The notes beneath the pieces are model-generated. The model was not told the origin of the DNA and made no database searches. It worked only from the letters and a program-made list of their open reading frames with translations. From Thermococcus sp. 18S1 (GTDB taxonomy: Archaea; Methanobacteriota_B; Thermococci; Thermococcales; Thermococcaceae), in the NCBI RefSeq assembly GCF_012027645.1, contig NZ_SNUU01000001.1, forward strand, positions 372,001 through 436,000: a stretch of DNA of 64,000 bases. Direction: 5' to 3'. Every line of letters starts with the position of its first letter. The first letter of the stretch is position 1. The position numbers and the translations under genes are program-made. Below are positions 1 to 6,943 of the stretch, in pieces.

Positions 1-498
1 CTCGGTCGTCCAGCCGTAGAGCTTGAGGAACTCCTCGCTGCTCATCTCGAGGATCGCCTTTATGCTGTCGACGACGGTGTAGCCGTATATGCGCCTGTCG
101 AGGAGGTGCATGTTGGCGACGACCTCCCCCCTGACGGCCCCAACGAGGTCCTTTATGGTTATCGGGAGGGCGAACTCCCGGATATCGAGTATGGCGCTCG
201 TGGGAAGCTCGCTGCCGAGGGTCTTGCTGAACGCACGGATCACGTTTCCACCGCGCTTCTCGTCTATCTCAAGGAGGGCCTCGACGAACTTCCGTATCGT
301 GGACGCGCCGGGGCTCTTTCTCCTGCCGCCCTCGTAGTCGCTTATGACCGAAGAAGAAACGCCGAGGTATTCGGCGAGTTCCGTCTGGCTGATTCCGAAT
401 ATCTCACGCCATTTGCGCATGGTTTTACCGGGGTCGGAGGAGAGGGTGATTTCCCCCGCTATCCTCTTTGCCAGGGCTTCTTTCTCCTTTTCAAGCAT
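1..498 (-). CDS. XRE-type HTH transcriptional regulator (3' end outside window)
   Basis: The gene runs off the left edge, so only the first 166 residues are visible. Residues 30-58 form a Cro/C1-type helix-turn-helix (ISQTELAEYLGVSSSVISDYE), followed by a basic linker (GGRRKSP). The remaining visible part is an alpha/beta segment I do not recognise with certainty; it may be the archaeal COG1709 regulator family. The ATG at 498 was chosen because an AT-rich archaeal promoter-like stretch (AAAAGCTTATAA) lies just upstream and a TAG closes the frame 45 nt before the start. It is divergent from dphB. Target genes cannot be inferred from the sequence. Confidence 0.8.
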   Translation of the reverse strand, partial: MLEKEKEALAKRIAGEITLSSDPGKTMRKWREIFGISQTELAEYLGVSSSVISDYEGGRRKSPGASTIRKFVEALLEIDEKRGGNVIRAFSKTLGSELPTSAILDIREFALPITIKDLVGAVRGEVVANMHLLDRRIYGYTVVDSIKAILEMSSEEFLKLYGWTTE

Positions 499-601
499 GT
501 TGGTAAAGTGTTCGTCAATCGTTATAAGCTTTTCGGCAATTGCCTAACATCCCTGCCCTCAAGCTTAAAAACTCCCCACCCTACGCTCCCCGGTGAGGCT
601 C

Positions 602-1396
602 ATGGCGATATACTTCATAGGGCTTGGCCTTTACGACGAGAGGGACATCACGCTCAAAGGCCTTGAGGTGGCCAGAAAGTGCGACCTGGTCTTCGCCGAG
701 TTCTACACGTCCCTTCTGGCCGGAACAACGCTGGACAGGGTTGAGGAGCTCATCGGTAAGCCTATCCGGAGGCTCAGCAGGGAGGAGGTTGAGCTCCACT
801 TCGAGCGCATCGTGCTGAGCGAGGCCAAGGAGAAGGACGTGGCCTTTCTGACCGCCGGCGACCCGATGGTGGCGACGACGCACTCCGATCTAAGGATAAG
901 GGCCAAGGAGCTCGGAATCGAGAGCTACGTCATCCACGCCCCGAGCATCTACTCGGCGATAGCGATAACGGGGCTGCAGATATACAAGTTTGGCAAGAGC
1001 GCAACCGTGGCCTATCCTGAGAAGAACTGGTTTCCGACGAGCCACTACGACGTGATAAAAGAGAACATGGAGAGAAACCTGCACACAATGCTCTTCCTCG
1101 ACATAAAGGCCGAGCAGAACCGCTACATGACGGCCAACGAGGCGATGGAGATACTGCTCCAGGTAGAGGATATGAAGAAGGAAAACGTCTTCACCCCGGA
1201 CACGCTGGTCGTGGTTCTGGCGAGGGCAGGCTCACTGAACCCGACGCTCAGGGCCGGCTACGTCAGGGACATGCTCAAGGAGGACTTCGGAAGGCAGCCC
1301 CACGTGATGGTCGTTCCGGGCAGGCTCCACATAGTGGAGGCGGAGTACCTGGTGGCCTTCGCTGGGGCCCCGAAAGAGATACTCGACGGAATCTAG
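602..1396 (+). CDS. dphB: Diphthine synthase (diphthamide biosynthesis methyltransferase)
   Basis: This is a 264-residue tetrapyrrole-methylase-fold SAM-dependent methyltransferase. It multiply methylates the modified histidine of translation elongation factor 2 in the diphthamide pathway. The N-terminal MAIYFIGLGL strand-loop and the GDPM SAM-binding motif (residues 86-89) are diagnostic, and the length matches archaeal DphB. The ATG at 602 is preferred over the in-frame GTG at 593 because the GGTGAG Shine-Dalgarno sequence overlaps that GTG. A TATA-like AAGCTTAAAAAC lies about 35 nt upstream. It is monocistronic, followed by tRNA-Val. Confidence 0.95.
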   Translation: MAIYFIGLGLYDERDITLKGLEVARKCDLVFAEFYTSLLAGTTLDRVEELIGKPIRRLSREEVELHFERIVLSEAKEKDVAFLTAGDPMVATTHSDLRIRAKELGIESYVIHAPSIYSAIAITGLQIYKFGKSATVAYPEKNWFPTSHYDVIKENMERNLHTMLFLDIKAEQNRYMTANEAMEILLQVEDMKKENVFTPDTLVVVLARAGSLNPTLRAGYVRDMLKEDFGRQPHVMVVPGRLHIVEAEYLVAFAGAPKEILDGI

Positions 1397-1438
1397 CGAA
1401 AGCTTTATATTTCTCCCCCCACCCATTATTCCGGGGAC
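1397..1438 (+). promoter_or_regulatory. Promoter of tRNA-Val
   Basis: The 42-nt gap between dphB and tRNA-Val holds GAAAGCTTTATATTTC, a good archaeal BRE/TATA match about 30-35 nt before the mature tRNA 5' end. Confidence 0.6.
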
Positions 1439-1516
1439 GGGCCCGTGGTCTAGCCTGGTTATGACGCCGCCCTCACACGGCGGAGGTCCGGGGTTCGAAC
1501 CCCCGCGGGCCCACCA
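1439..1516 (+). tRNA. tRNA-Val (CAC)
   Basis: The cloverleaf is complete. The acceptor stem GGGCCCG/CGGGCCC (1439-1445 with 1506-1512) has discriminator A1513. The anticodon stem CCGCC/GGCGG encloses the loop CUCACAC, giving anticodon CAC. The T arm contains GGTTCGAAC. The CCA (1514-1516) is encoded in the genome. No intron is present. Four nucleotides after the CCA a 23-bp palindrome begins (see repeat element A). Confidence 0.97.
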
Positions 1517-1814
1517 TAACAAACTTTTGCAGAGCAAAAGTTTGATCAAAAGGTCGTGATTCCTTTTGAGAGGCTAGATTTTTAGTGGGTTTTTCAGTGG
1601 TCGGATTGTACTTTGGATTCATTGTCAAAAGAGCGTTCTTTAACGGGTTCGACTTCAACTCGCGCTCCAGGGAGCGCTAAAAACTCGAACCCATTTTAGA
1701 TGCGTAGCTCAAAAGAATCTCAGTTAGAACTGCCAATTCAAGTGAAAACCTTCCTAAACAGCAATCCACAAAAGAATCACAAACTTTAATGAAACTTTGC
1801 CTGCGCAAAGTTTC
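1517..1814 (+). repeat. tRNA-flanking repeat element, copy A
   Basis: This is about 300 bp of non-coding, comparatively AT-rich DNA starting directly after the CCA of tRNA-Val. It begins with a hairpin (arms AAACTTTTGC 1521-1530 and GCAAAAGTTT 1534-1543, loop AGA). A central structure follows: GGGTTCGA 1645-1652 pairs with TCGAACCC 1685-1692 around the inner stem GCGCTCC/GGAGCGC at 1662-1677. It ends with a second hairpin related to the first (GAAACTTTGC 1791-1800, GCAAAGTTTC 1805-1814). A diverged inverted copy lies at 2068-2375. The hairpins could act as 3'-end processing or termination signals, or as ends of a small mobile element; the sequence does not decide. Confidence 0.75.
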
Positions 1815-2067
1815 AGCGCTGGCGGAAAAATGGCGTGCAATTCTAAAAACGCTTGTTGATCTGATAGTGTTTCACTCCCAACAATGTCAAATGACAAGGC
1901 TTGATATTAAACCCTCATTCACCTGCAGATTTCAGAATTCATGCTTGATTTTCCCAAAGCTGGCCTGGTTGGCAAAGTTCTGGGGGTGTGGGGGCGTTAG
2001 CCCCCGGAGTTTTAGAGAAGAACGGGGTTGTGGGGCGAAGCCCCACTCCGGGGGTTTGAGAGTACAG
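1815..2067. other. Gene-free centre between the two repeat elements, with nested GC hairpins
   Basis: No convincing gene is seen here; the short open frames lack family resemblance and normal codon use. The left part is AT-rich. The right part holds two strong hairpins: GGGGGC/GCCCCC with loop GTTA (1990-2005) and GTGGGGC/GCCCCAC with loop GAA (2030-2046). An outer pairing of CCCCCGGAG (2001-2009) with CTCCGGGGG (2046-2054) competes with the first hairpin and would enclose the second. Confidence 0.6.
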
Positions 2068-2375
2068 GAAACTTTTCTTGCGAAAAGTTTCATCAAAGTT
2101 CGTGATTCCTTCGTGAACTGCTATTTGGAAGGGGTTCTCACTTAAATTGGCAGTTGATTTGGATTCATTCCGCGAAGGCAACTTTCAATAGGTTCGACTT
2201 TTTTAGCGCTCCAGAGGAGCGCAGGTTGAAGTTGAACCCTCACGAGAAAAAGCCATGGAGCTAATCCAAGTTTCAAAAACAGACTTTAAACCCAAAACCC
2301 ATTCTCAGGGAATCAATGTTGAAAAAGAATCACCCACTTTTGATCAAACTTTTGCTCTGCAAAAGTTTGTATTAC
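2068..2375 (-). repeat. tRNA-flanking repeat element, copy B (inverted)
   Basis: Read on the minus strand this copy starts behind the CCA of tRNA-Arg and has the same order of parts as copy A. First comes a hairpin AAACTTTTGC-AGA-GCAAAAGTTT (2346-2368), which with its flanks is identical to copy A over about 33 nt. The central GCGCTCC/GGAGCGC stem lies inside a larger imperfect stem (about 2189-2240). The shared words CTGCCAATT and AGTGA follow, and a terminal hairpin with arms GAAACTTTTC/GAAAAGTTTC (2068-2091) closes the element. Similarity outside the hairpins is patchy but collinear, so both copies descend from one element. Confidence 0.75.
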
Positions 2376-2453
2376 TGGCGGGCCGGGCGGGATTTGAACC
2401 CGCGACCTTCGGCTCCGGAGGCCGACGCTCTATCCATGCTAAGCCACCGGCCC
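2376..2453 (-). tRNA. tRNA-Arg (CCG)
   Basis: On the minus strand the acceptor stem GGGCCGG/CCGGCCC (2453-2447 with 2386-2380) has discriminator G (2379) and an encoded CCA (2378-2376). The anticodon stem UCGGC/GCCGA encloses CUCCGGA, giving anticodon CCG, which reads CGG. The T-arm sequence is GGTTCAAATC. A TATA-like TTTTTAAAT lies upstream near 2480-2490 on the minus strand. The gene is convergent with tRNA-Val across the repeat region. Confidence 0.96.
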
Positions 2454-2512
2454 ATGCCCATAGTTATTCCAGGCGGGGATTTAAAAATCTAATTCTCCCC
2501 AAAATGGAACGC

Positions 2513-2538
2513 TGTACACATTAATACCCAAGTGCACA
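2513..2538. promoter_or_regulatory. Candidate operator upstream of the BlaI-like gene
   Basis: TGTACAC (2513-2519) and GTGCACA (2532-2538) form an inverted repeat (6 of 7 positions) with a 12-nt spacer. It sits just upstream of a TATA-like CTTTTTAG (about 2541-2549). BlaI/MecI-type repressors bind TACA-rich dyads, so autoregulation is plausible; this is inference from position and family. Confidence 0.4.
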
Positions 2539-2591
2539 AAAACTTTTTAGCCCCGACACCCTATCATACATCAGGGAAGGATGGTGGTAAC

Positions 2592-2957
2592 ATGGAGCCG
2601 CACGAGTTCAAGCTTACCGAGGAGGGAATGAAGGCAGTTCTCCCGCCTCTCGAGGCGGAGATAATGGAGCACATGTGGAAGGTCAAGGTGGCAACGGCCG
2701 GCCAGGTCTACGAGTACATGAAGGAGAAGCACCCCGACATAAGGCGTTCTACCATAAGCATACTCATGAACCGCCTCTGCGAGAGAGGGCTGCTCAAGAG
2801 GAGCGTCGAGAAGGGAAGGGGTGGAATGAGGTACGTCTACACCATAACCGCCACCAGAGAGGAGTTTGAAGAAAAGGTCGTCCAGAGCATACTGGATGCC
2901 CTTATGACGAACTTCAAGGAGGCGACCTACGCTTACCTGTCCAAGATTAAGAAGTGA
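2592..2957 (+). CDS. BlaI/MecI/CopY-family transcriptional regulator
   Basis: The 121-residue protein has a winged helix-turn-helix at about residues 15-90 (LEAEIMEHMWK, RSTISILMNRLCERGLLKR, then a wing with the basic GRGGMRY turn). A C-terminal helix is suited to dimerisation, as in BlaI/MecI. The ATG at 2592 was chosen over an upstream GTG at 2532 because the GGTGGT ribosome-binding site precedes it and the family starts here. Its stop overlaps the start of an M48 membrane protease. In bacteria, BlaI repressors pair with membrane metalloproteases (BlaR1) that inactivate them; a similar circuit here is inference. Confidence 0.85.
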   Translation: MEPHEFKLTEEGMKAVLPPLEAEIMEHMWKVKVATAGQVYEYMKEKHPDIRRSTISILMNRLCERGLLKRSVEKGRGGMRYVYTITATREEFEEKVVQSILDALMTNFKEATYAYLSKIKK

Positions 2958-3745
2958 TGACGATGCTGTTCATCATAATGGCCCTTGAAGTCCTTCTGGC
3001 AGTGATAGCACTGGCTGAGCTGGGCCTCGAAATATCGCTGGTGGCCTTCGGGACCGTGCTGGCGCTCTACGTGTGGGTCTCAACCCACGACATCAAGGGT
3101 GAGTACGTCCCACTCCAGCGGAGCGAGATGCCATGGCTCTACGACGGCATCGCAGAGATGGCCAAGAAGGCGGGCCTGCCGATGCCAAGGGTATACATAC
3201 TGGACGAGTATATCCCCAACGCGTACTCATTCAAGAACACGATAGTGCTCTCCCTCGGCCTGTTCGAAGTCCTTGACCAGGAGGAGATACTGGCGGTGGC
3301 CGCACACGAGCTGGGACACATAAAGAACGGCGACACCAAGACCTTCCCAGTTCTTGCCTACGGGAGGTATCTCATGGTGATGTTCACCGCGGTCCTGATG
3401 CTCCTGACCAGAAGCCTAGTTATCAGCGCCGCCTCACTGACGCTCCTGGGCCTCTATGAGGTGACCCGCGCGAACTTCCATAAGGAGAGGGAGTTCCAGG
3501 CGGACGAGACCGCCCTGAGGCTCCTCGACACACCGATGAACCTCAAACGCGCCTTGGAGGAGCTGAAGTACTACGAGGACCTCCGCGTCGGCATCAAGTC
3601 CAGCGTGCTCCCAAGCATCGAGCCTTCAATCGAGAGGAAGCAGAAAGTTCAAATAATCGAAACCCACCCAAGCTACGATGAGAGGATATTCCGGATCATC
3701 ATCGAGATAGACGGAAACAACATGTTCAACAAGCGCATGCAGTGA
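2957..3745 (+). CDS. HtpX-like M48 family membrane metallopeptidase
   Basis: This 262-residue zinc protease has two N-terminal membrane segments (about residues 1-40), the HELGH zinc motif at 117-121, a further hydrophobic pair at about 135-170, and the glutamate of the EFQAD motif at 179-183 as likely third ligand. M48 enzymes of this type cleave membrane or damaged proteins with the active site facing the cytosol. The ATG at 2957 overlaps the stop of the BlaI-like gene (TGATG), which indicates translational coupling. HtpX itself is the nearest family; it is shorter at the C-terminus than bacterial HtpX. Confidence 0.85.
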   Translation: MTMLFIIMALEVLLAVIALAELGLEISLVAFGTVLALYVWVSTHDIKGEYVPLQRSEMPWLYDGIAEMAKKAGLPMPRVYILDEYIPNAYSFKNTIVLSLGLFEVLDQEEILAVAAHELGHIKNGDTKTFPVLAYGRYLMVMFTAVLMLLTRSLVISAASLTLLGLYEVTRANFHKEREFQADETALRLLDTPMNLKRALEELKYYEDLRVGIKSSVLPSIEPSIERKQKVQIIETHPSYDERIFRIIIEIDGNNMFNKRMQ

Positions 3746-3751
3746 TGAACC

Positions 3752-4288
3752 ATGCCGGTTGAAATCTTCCTGGACAGGGAGAAGGCGGACAGGATAAAGC
3801 GAATCCGGCCGACCAAGGACGAGTACTTCATGCTTATAGCGAAGCTCGTGTCCCTCCGTGCCACCTGCCCGAGGCTCCGCGTTGGGGCCGTCGCCGTCAA
3901 GGACGGCTACATCCTCGCAACTGGCTACAACGGGGCCCCACGTGGAATGGACCACTGCATCGACGCCGGCTGTCTGATAGTCGATGGGCACTGCCACAGG
4001 GCCGTTCACGCGGAGCAGAACGTAATAGCCATGGCGGCCAGGAAGGGCATAAGCCTCGAGGGAGCAACGCTCTACGTCACTCACTTCCCCTGTGACATCT
4101 GCTTCAAGATAGTCATAAACGCCGGAATAAAGGAGATAGTCTACGAGGAGATGTACCCCAACGAGGCAACGGAGATTCTGCTGAAAGAGGCCCAGAGAAA
4201 AGGAATAGTGAAGATACGACAGTTCAAACTGCCAAAGGAGCGCGTTAAAGTGTTCCTGGAGGAACTCTTCGGGGAGTTCAAGGGTTAG
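3752..4288 (+). CDS. dCMP deaminase (cytidine/deoxycytidylate deaminase family)
   Basis: The 178-residue zinc deaminase has the HAE motif (H86, E88) and PCDIC (113-117), which supply the three zinc ligands and the catalytic glutamate. It probably converts dCMP to dUMP for thymidylate synthesis. The extra His/Cys pairs (HC at 68-69, CH at 81-82) match the additional metal site typical of dCMP deaminases. It follows the M48 gene by 6 nt and so is probably co-transcribed. Its last 4 nt overlap the convergent DUF2304 gene. Confidence 0.88.
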   Translation: MPVEIFLDREKADRIKRIRPTKDEYFMLIAKLVSLRATCPRLRVGAVAVKDGYILATGYNGAPRGMDHCIDAGCLIVDGHCHRAVHAEQNVIAMAARKGISLEGATLYVTHFPCDICFKIVINAGIKEIVYEEMYPNEATEILLKEAQRKGIVKIRQFKLPKERVKVFLEELFGEFKG

Positions 4289-4650
4289 CTCTTCTTTTCA
4301 ATCTCCTCAAGCATTTCCCTTATTTCCTCAAGCTCTATCGCTATCTTCCTCGTCAGTTCGGTTATCTCCCGCTCGGTTTTATCGACCGTGAGGTAAACCT
4401 TGAAGACGAGTATGTAGGCGAGACCGATCCCTATGACGAACAGGGCATCGAGACCTCTCCCAAGGCCGAGGAGCTTTCTGATCTCGTTGGCTATCTGAAC
4501 CGGGAATATCGAGACCACCAGAAGACCGATGAGTATGGCCTCCCAGAAGAGAAAGTCGCCCCATTCGAACTCCCTGCGGCCGTACCTGCCCAGGACGTAC
4601 ACCATCAGGATGAGGACGACCGCTATAGCTATGTACTGGACCGCATACAT
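4285..4650 (-). CDS. DUF2304 family small membrane protein
   Basis: The 121-residue protein has three hydrophobic segments (about residues 4-22, 32-52 and 66-88) followed by a charged amphipathic C-terminal helix rich in E/K/I that looks coiled-coil forming. DUF2304 proteins are regularly found beside GT2 glycosyltransferases and are thought to assist glycan or lipid-linked sugar synthesis. The ATG at 4650 is preferred because GAGGTGAT lies 4-5 nt upstream; ATG 4656, overlapping the upstream stop, is the alternative. It is the second gene of an operon with the HAD-GT2 fusion. Confidence 0.8.
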   Translation of the reverse strand: MYAVQYIAIAVVLILMVYVLGRYGRREFEWGDFLFWEAILIGLLVVSIFPVQIANEIRKLLGLGRGLDALFVIGIGLAYILVFKVYLTVDKTEREITELTRKIAIELEEIREMLEEIEKKS

Positions 4651-4655
4651 ATCCA

Positions 4656-5978
4656 TCACCTCAGCTTATCGAACAGCAGGTTGAGCGCGATTTTAACGCC
4701 CTCAAATATGTTGGTGCCCTTTTTCATCGAGTACTCCGTGTAGACCGCCTTTATAGGAACCTCAACTATTCTGCACCCGCCTTTGGCGGCCTCAATGATG
4801 ATTTCACTCGAAACGGCGTACCTGTCGCAGGTTATCCTTATCCTAGCCGCGCAGTCGCGACTGAAACACCTGAGTCCGCTCTGGCTGTCGCTGACGTACT
4901 TCCCGGCAAAAACCGCCGTTATCGCGTCGAGGACGAAGTTGCCGAAGCGCTTGACAAACGGCATCTGGCTGGTATCGCCCTTGAGACGAGAACCAACCGC
5001 GAAGTCCGCTTTACCCTCGGCAACGGGCTTCATTACGCGGAGGGCGTCGCTCACGAGGTGCTGACCGTCGGCATCGAAGGTAAGGATCAGTCGGGCGTTT
5101 TTCCTGAGTGCGTAGGCAATGCCCGTGCCAAGGGCACCGCCGAGCCCTCTGTTGACCAGATGCGTGAGAACATGAACACCATTTGAGCGGGCTATCTCCT
5201 CCGTCCTGTCGCTGGAGCCGTCGTTGACAACGATTATCTCGTCGCGCCTGAAGTAGCGCAGCAGATCCTCCAGAACCGCGCCCACCATGCGCTCCTCGTT
5301 ATAGGCGGGGACGACGATATACGTGTCCAGAAGGGCCTCAATCAGACTTCTGAACTCCTCCATCGTTGGAACCTCAAATTCCGGCTCCACATCGACGGAG
5401 AAGCTCATCCTCCCGGACTCGTGGGAGGTTATCATGACCGAGAGCGCCCCAAGCTCCTTAGCCGGCAGGATATCGTAGCCGTGGTCGCCGACTACGAGGG
5501 TTCTGGTCGGCTCAACGCCGAGAGCCTCGATTATCCGTTTCAGCTGGCCAGCGTTCGGTTTAAGCTCCGCCGGAGGAACATCGTCCCGTGTGGACACCAC
5601 ACTGAAATATCCCGCTATGCCGTGCATCTCAAGGGCTCTGAGGGCTGCCTTCCTGGAGCTGCGGGTCATCACGGCCATCCGGATACCCCTTTCCTTGAGA
5701 AACTCCAGGGTTTCTCTGACGCCCTCAAAGAGAAAGCTCTCCGATATGCGCTCGGTTTCAAGCTCCACCATATGAGAATAGAGCTCTCCAAAGTCCCTTC
5801 CAGTTTCCCTCGCTATTCTCTGAAGGTTCTCGTACATCGGGGTGAGATCCCCGAGGATCTCCTCAGGTATCCCCTCCGCCAGGAGCCTGGATTTCAGCTC
5901 TTCCTTGAGTTGAGTGAAGGGTTTTGGAGCACCAACGAGCGTCCCATCGAGATCGAAGACTACAAGCCTCACGTCCAT
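4656..5978 (-). CDS. HAD-superfamily phosphatase fused to GT2 glycosyltransferase
   Basis: This 440-residue protein has two domains. Residues 1-215 are a HAD hydrolase with the DLDGT nucleophile motif near residues 9-13, a VMTRSSRK motif II and VGDHGYD motif IV. Residues 218-440 are a family 2 glycosyltransferase with VVPAYNEE, VVNDGSSD and the metal-binding FDADGQH motif, of the dolichyl-phosphate mannosyl/glucosyltransferase type. The start is ATG 5978 with GGTGG upstream; a GTG nine nt earlier is less likely. It is divergent from aglH and coupled to DUF2304. The fusion suggests that phosphate removal and sugar transfer act on one polyprenyl-glycan pathway; the exact substrates are unknown. 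Confidence 0.85.
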   Translation of the reverse strand: MDVRLVVFDLDGTLVGAPKPFTQLKEELKSRLLAEGIPEEILGDLTPMYENLQRIARETGRDFGELYSHMVELETERISESFLFEGVRETLEFLKERGIRMAVMTRSSRKAALRALEMHGIAGYFSVVSTRDDVPPAELKPNAGQLKRIIEALGVEPTRTLVVGDHGYDILPAKELGALSVMITSHESGRMSFSVDVEPEFEVPTMEEFRSLIEALLDTYIVVPAYNEERMVGAVLEDLLRYFRRDEIIVVNDGSSDRTEEIARSNGVHVLTHLVNRGLGGALGTGIAYALRKNARLILTFDADGQHLVSDALRVMKPVAEGKADFAVGSRLKGDTSQMPFVKRFGNFVLDAITAVFAGKYVSDSQSGLRCFSRDCAARIRITCDRYAVSSEIIIEAAKGGCRIVEVPIKAVYTEYSMKKGTNIFEGVKIALNLLFDKLR

Positions 5979-6034
5979 GCCGTCCACCGAAGGGTTTATT
6001 TTTGGGCGTTCCTACAAGCAAAGGGTGCCTGAAT

Positions 6035-6943
6035 ATGATAGAGGCTGCTCCGCTTATAGGTTTAACTCTAACGCTCATCCTCACCCCTTACCTCGCGGGG
6101 AGATTGAAGCGAGCGGGTATCATCGGAAGGGACATACACAAGCTCGACCGGCCAGAGGTTGCCGAGATGGGTGGACTGGCACTCCTCGCTGCCATCCCCC
6201 TGGCGCTGGCACCGTCCATCGATCCCGAAACCGCCAGGGCTCTCCTTGTATTCCTGCTCTTTGGAGTCGTTGGAATCGTGGACGACCTGACGGCACTCAA
6301 ACAGTCCCACAAGGTGGTCCTCTCCCTCCTGGTCGCGGTTCCGACTGCGTTCTTCGGGGTATCTTCGCGGATAGACATCCTCGGCCATACCATCGATCTC
6401 GGAATCCTCTACCCAGTCTTCGCGGTGCTTTTCGTTACGGGCTCGGCAAACCTGGTGAACCTGCTGGCAGGCTTCAACGGCCTTGAAATTGGAACCTCCG
6501 CCGTGGCCCTGGGCTTTCTGGCCGTGGTGACCGACGGGCCGGCAAGGGGTCTGGCGCTGGCGGGACTCGGCGCCGCTCTGGGGTTCCTGTGGTGGAACCG
6601 CTACCCCGCGAGGGTCTTTCCCGGCGATACTGGAACGCTGAGCATGGGCGCGCTGATTGGGCTCGTCGGAATACTCGGAAAGGTCGAACTTTACGCAGCG
6701 ATACTCCTCGTCCCGCACTTTCTGGACTTCGTGATAAAGGCTGTTGGGGTTAGGTTCGGGGTCAGGAAACACGGAAGAACGGAAGTACTGCCCGACGGGA
6801 CGCTGAAAGCACCGCCGTACCCCAGCTTCCTGGGAACGATAATGAGAACGGTAAAGGTGAACGAACCGAGGCTCGTCGCGATAGTCTGGGGGATAGAGTT
6901 CATTCTTGGGCTTCTGGTTCTTGCTCTTCATCTATCACTTTGA
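6035..6943 (+). CDS. aglH: Dolichyl-phosphate N-acetylglucosamine-1-phosphate transferase (MraY/WecA/AglH family)
   Basis: The 302-residue polytopic enzyme (about 10 membrane segments) transfers a sugar-1-phosphate from a UDP-sugar to dolichyl phosphate, the first step of the lipid-linked oligosaccharide used in N-glycosylation. The family motifs are LDRP (37-40) with MGG (45-47), VDD (82-84), the NLLAGFNGLE loop and FPGDTG. The start is ATG 6035 with GGGTG upstream; an upstream in-frame ATG would add an unrelated arginine-rich stretch. It is divergent from the HAD-GT2 gene. Its last 44 nt overlap the convergent cas6. Confidence 0.88.
   Translation: MIEAAPLIGLTLTLILTPYLAGRLKRAGIIGRDIHKLDRPEVAEMGGLALLAAIPLALAPSIDPETARALLVFLLFGVVGIVDDLTALKQSHKVVLSLLVAVPTAFFGVSSRIDILGHTIDLGILYPVFAVLFVTGSANLVNLLAGFNGLEIGTSAVALGFLAVVTDGPARGLALAGLGAALGFLWWNRYPARVFPGDTGTLSMGALIGLVGILGKVELYAAILLVPHFLDFVIKAVGVRFGVRKHGRTEVLPDGTLKAPPYPSFLGTIMRTVKVNEPRLVAIVWGIEFILGLLVLALHLSL

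Noticed and set aside
1645-1692. GGGTTCGA/TCGAACCC stem as a degenerate tRNA T-arm or tRNA fragment
   Set aside because: No acceptor, anticodon or D-arm is present, and the same structure recurs inverted in copy B as part of the element.
1789-2181. Open frames of 118 and 80 codons between the two tRNAs
   Set aside because: They cross repeat hairpins, have no family resemblance, lack ribosome-binding sites and differ from the codon use of real genes here.
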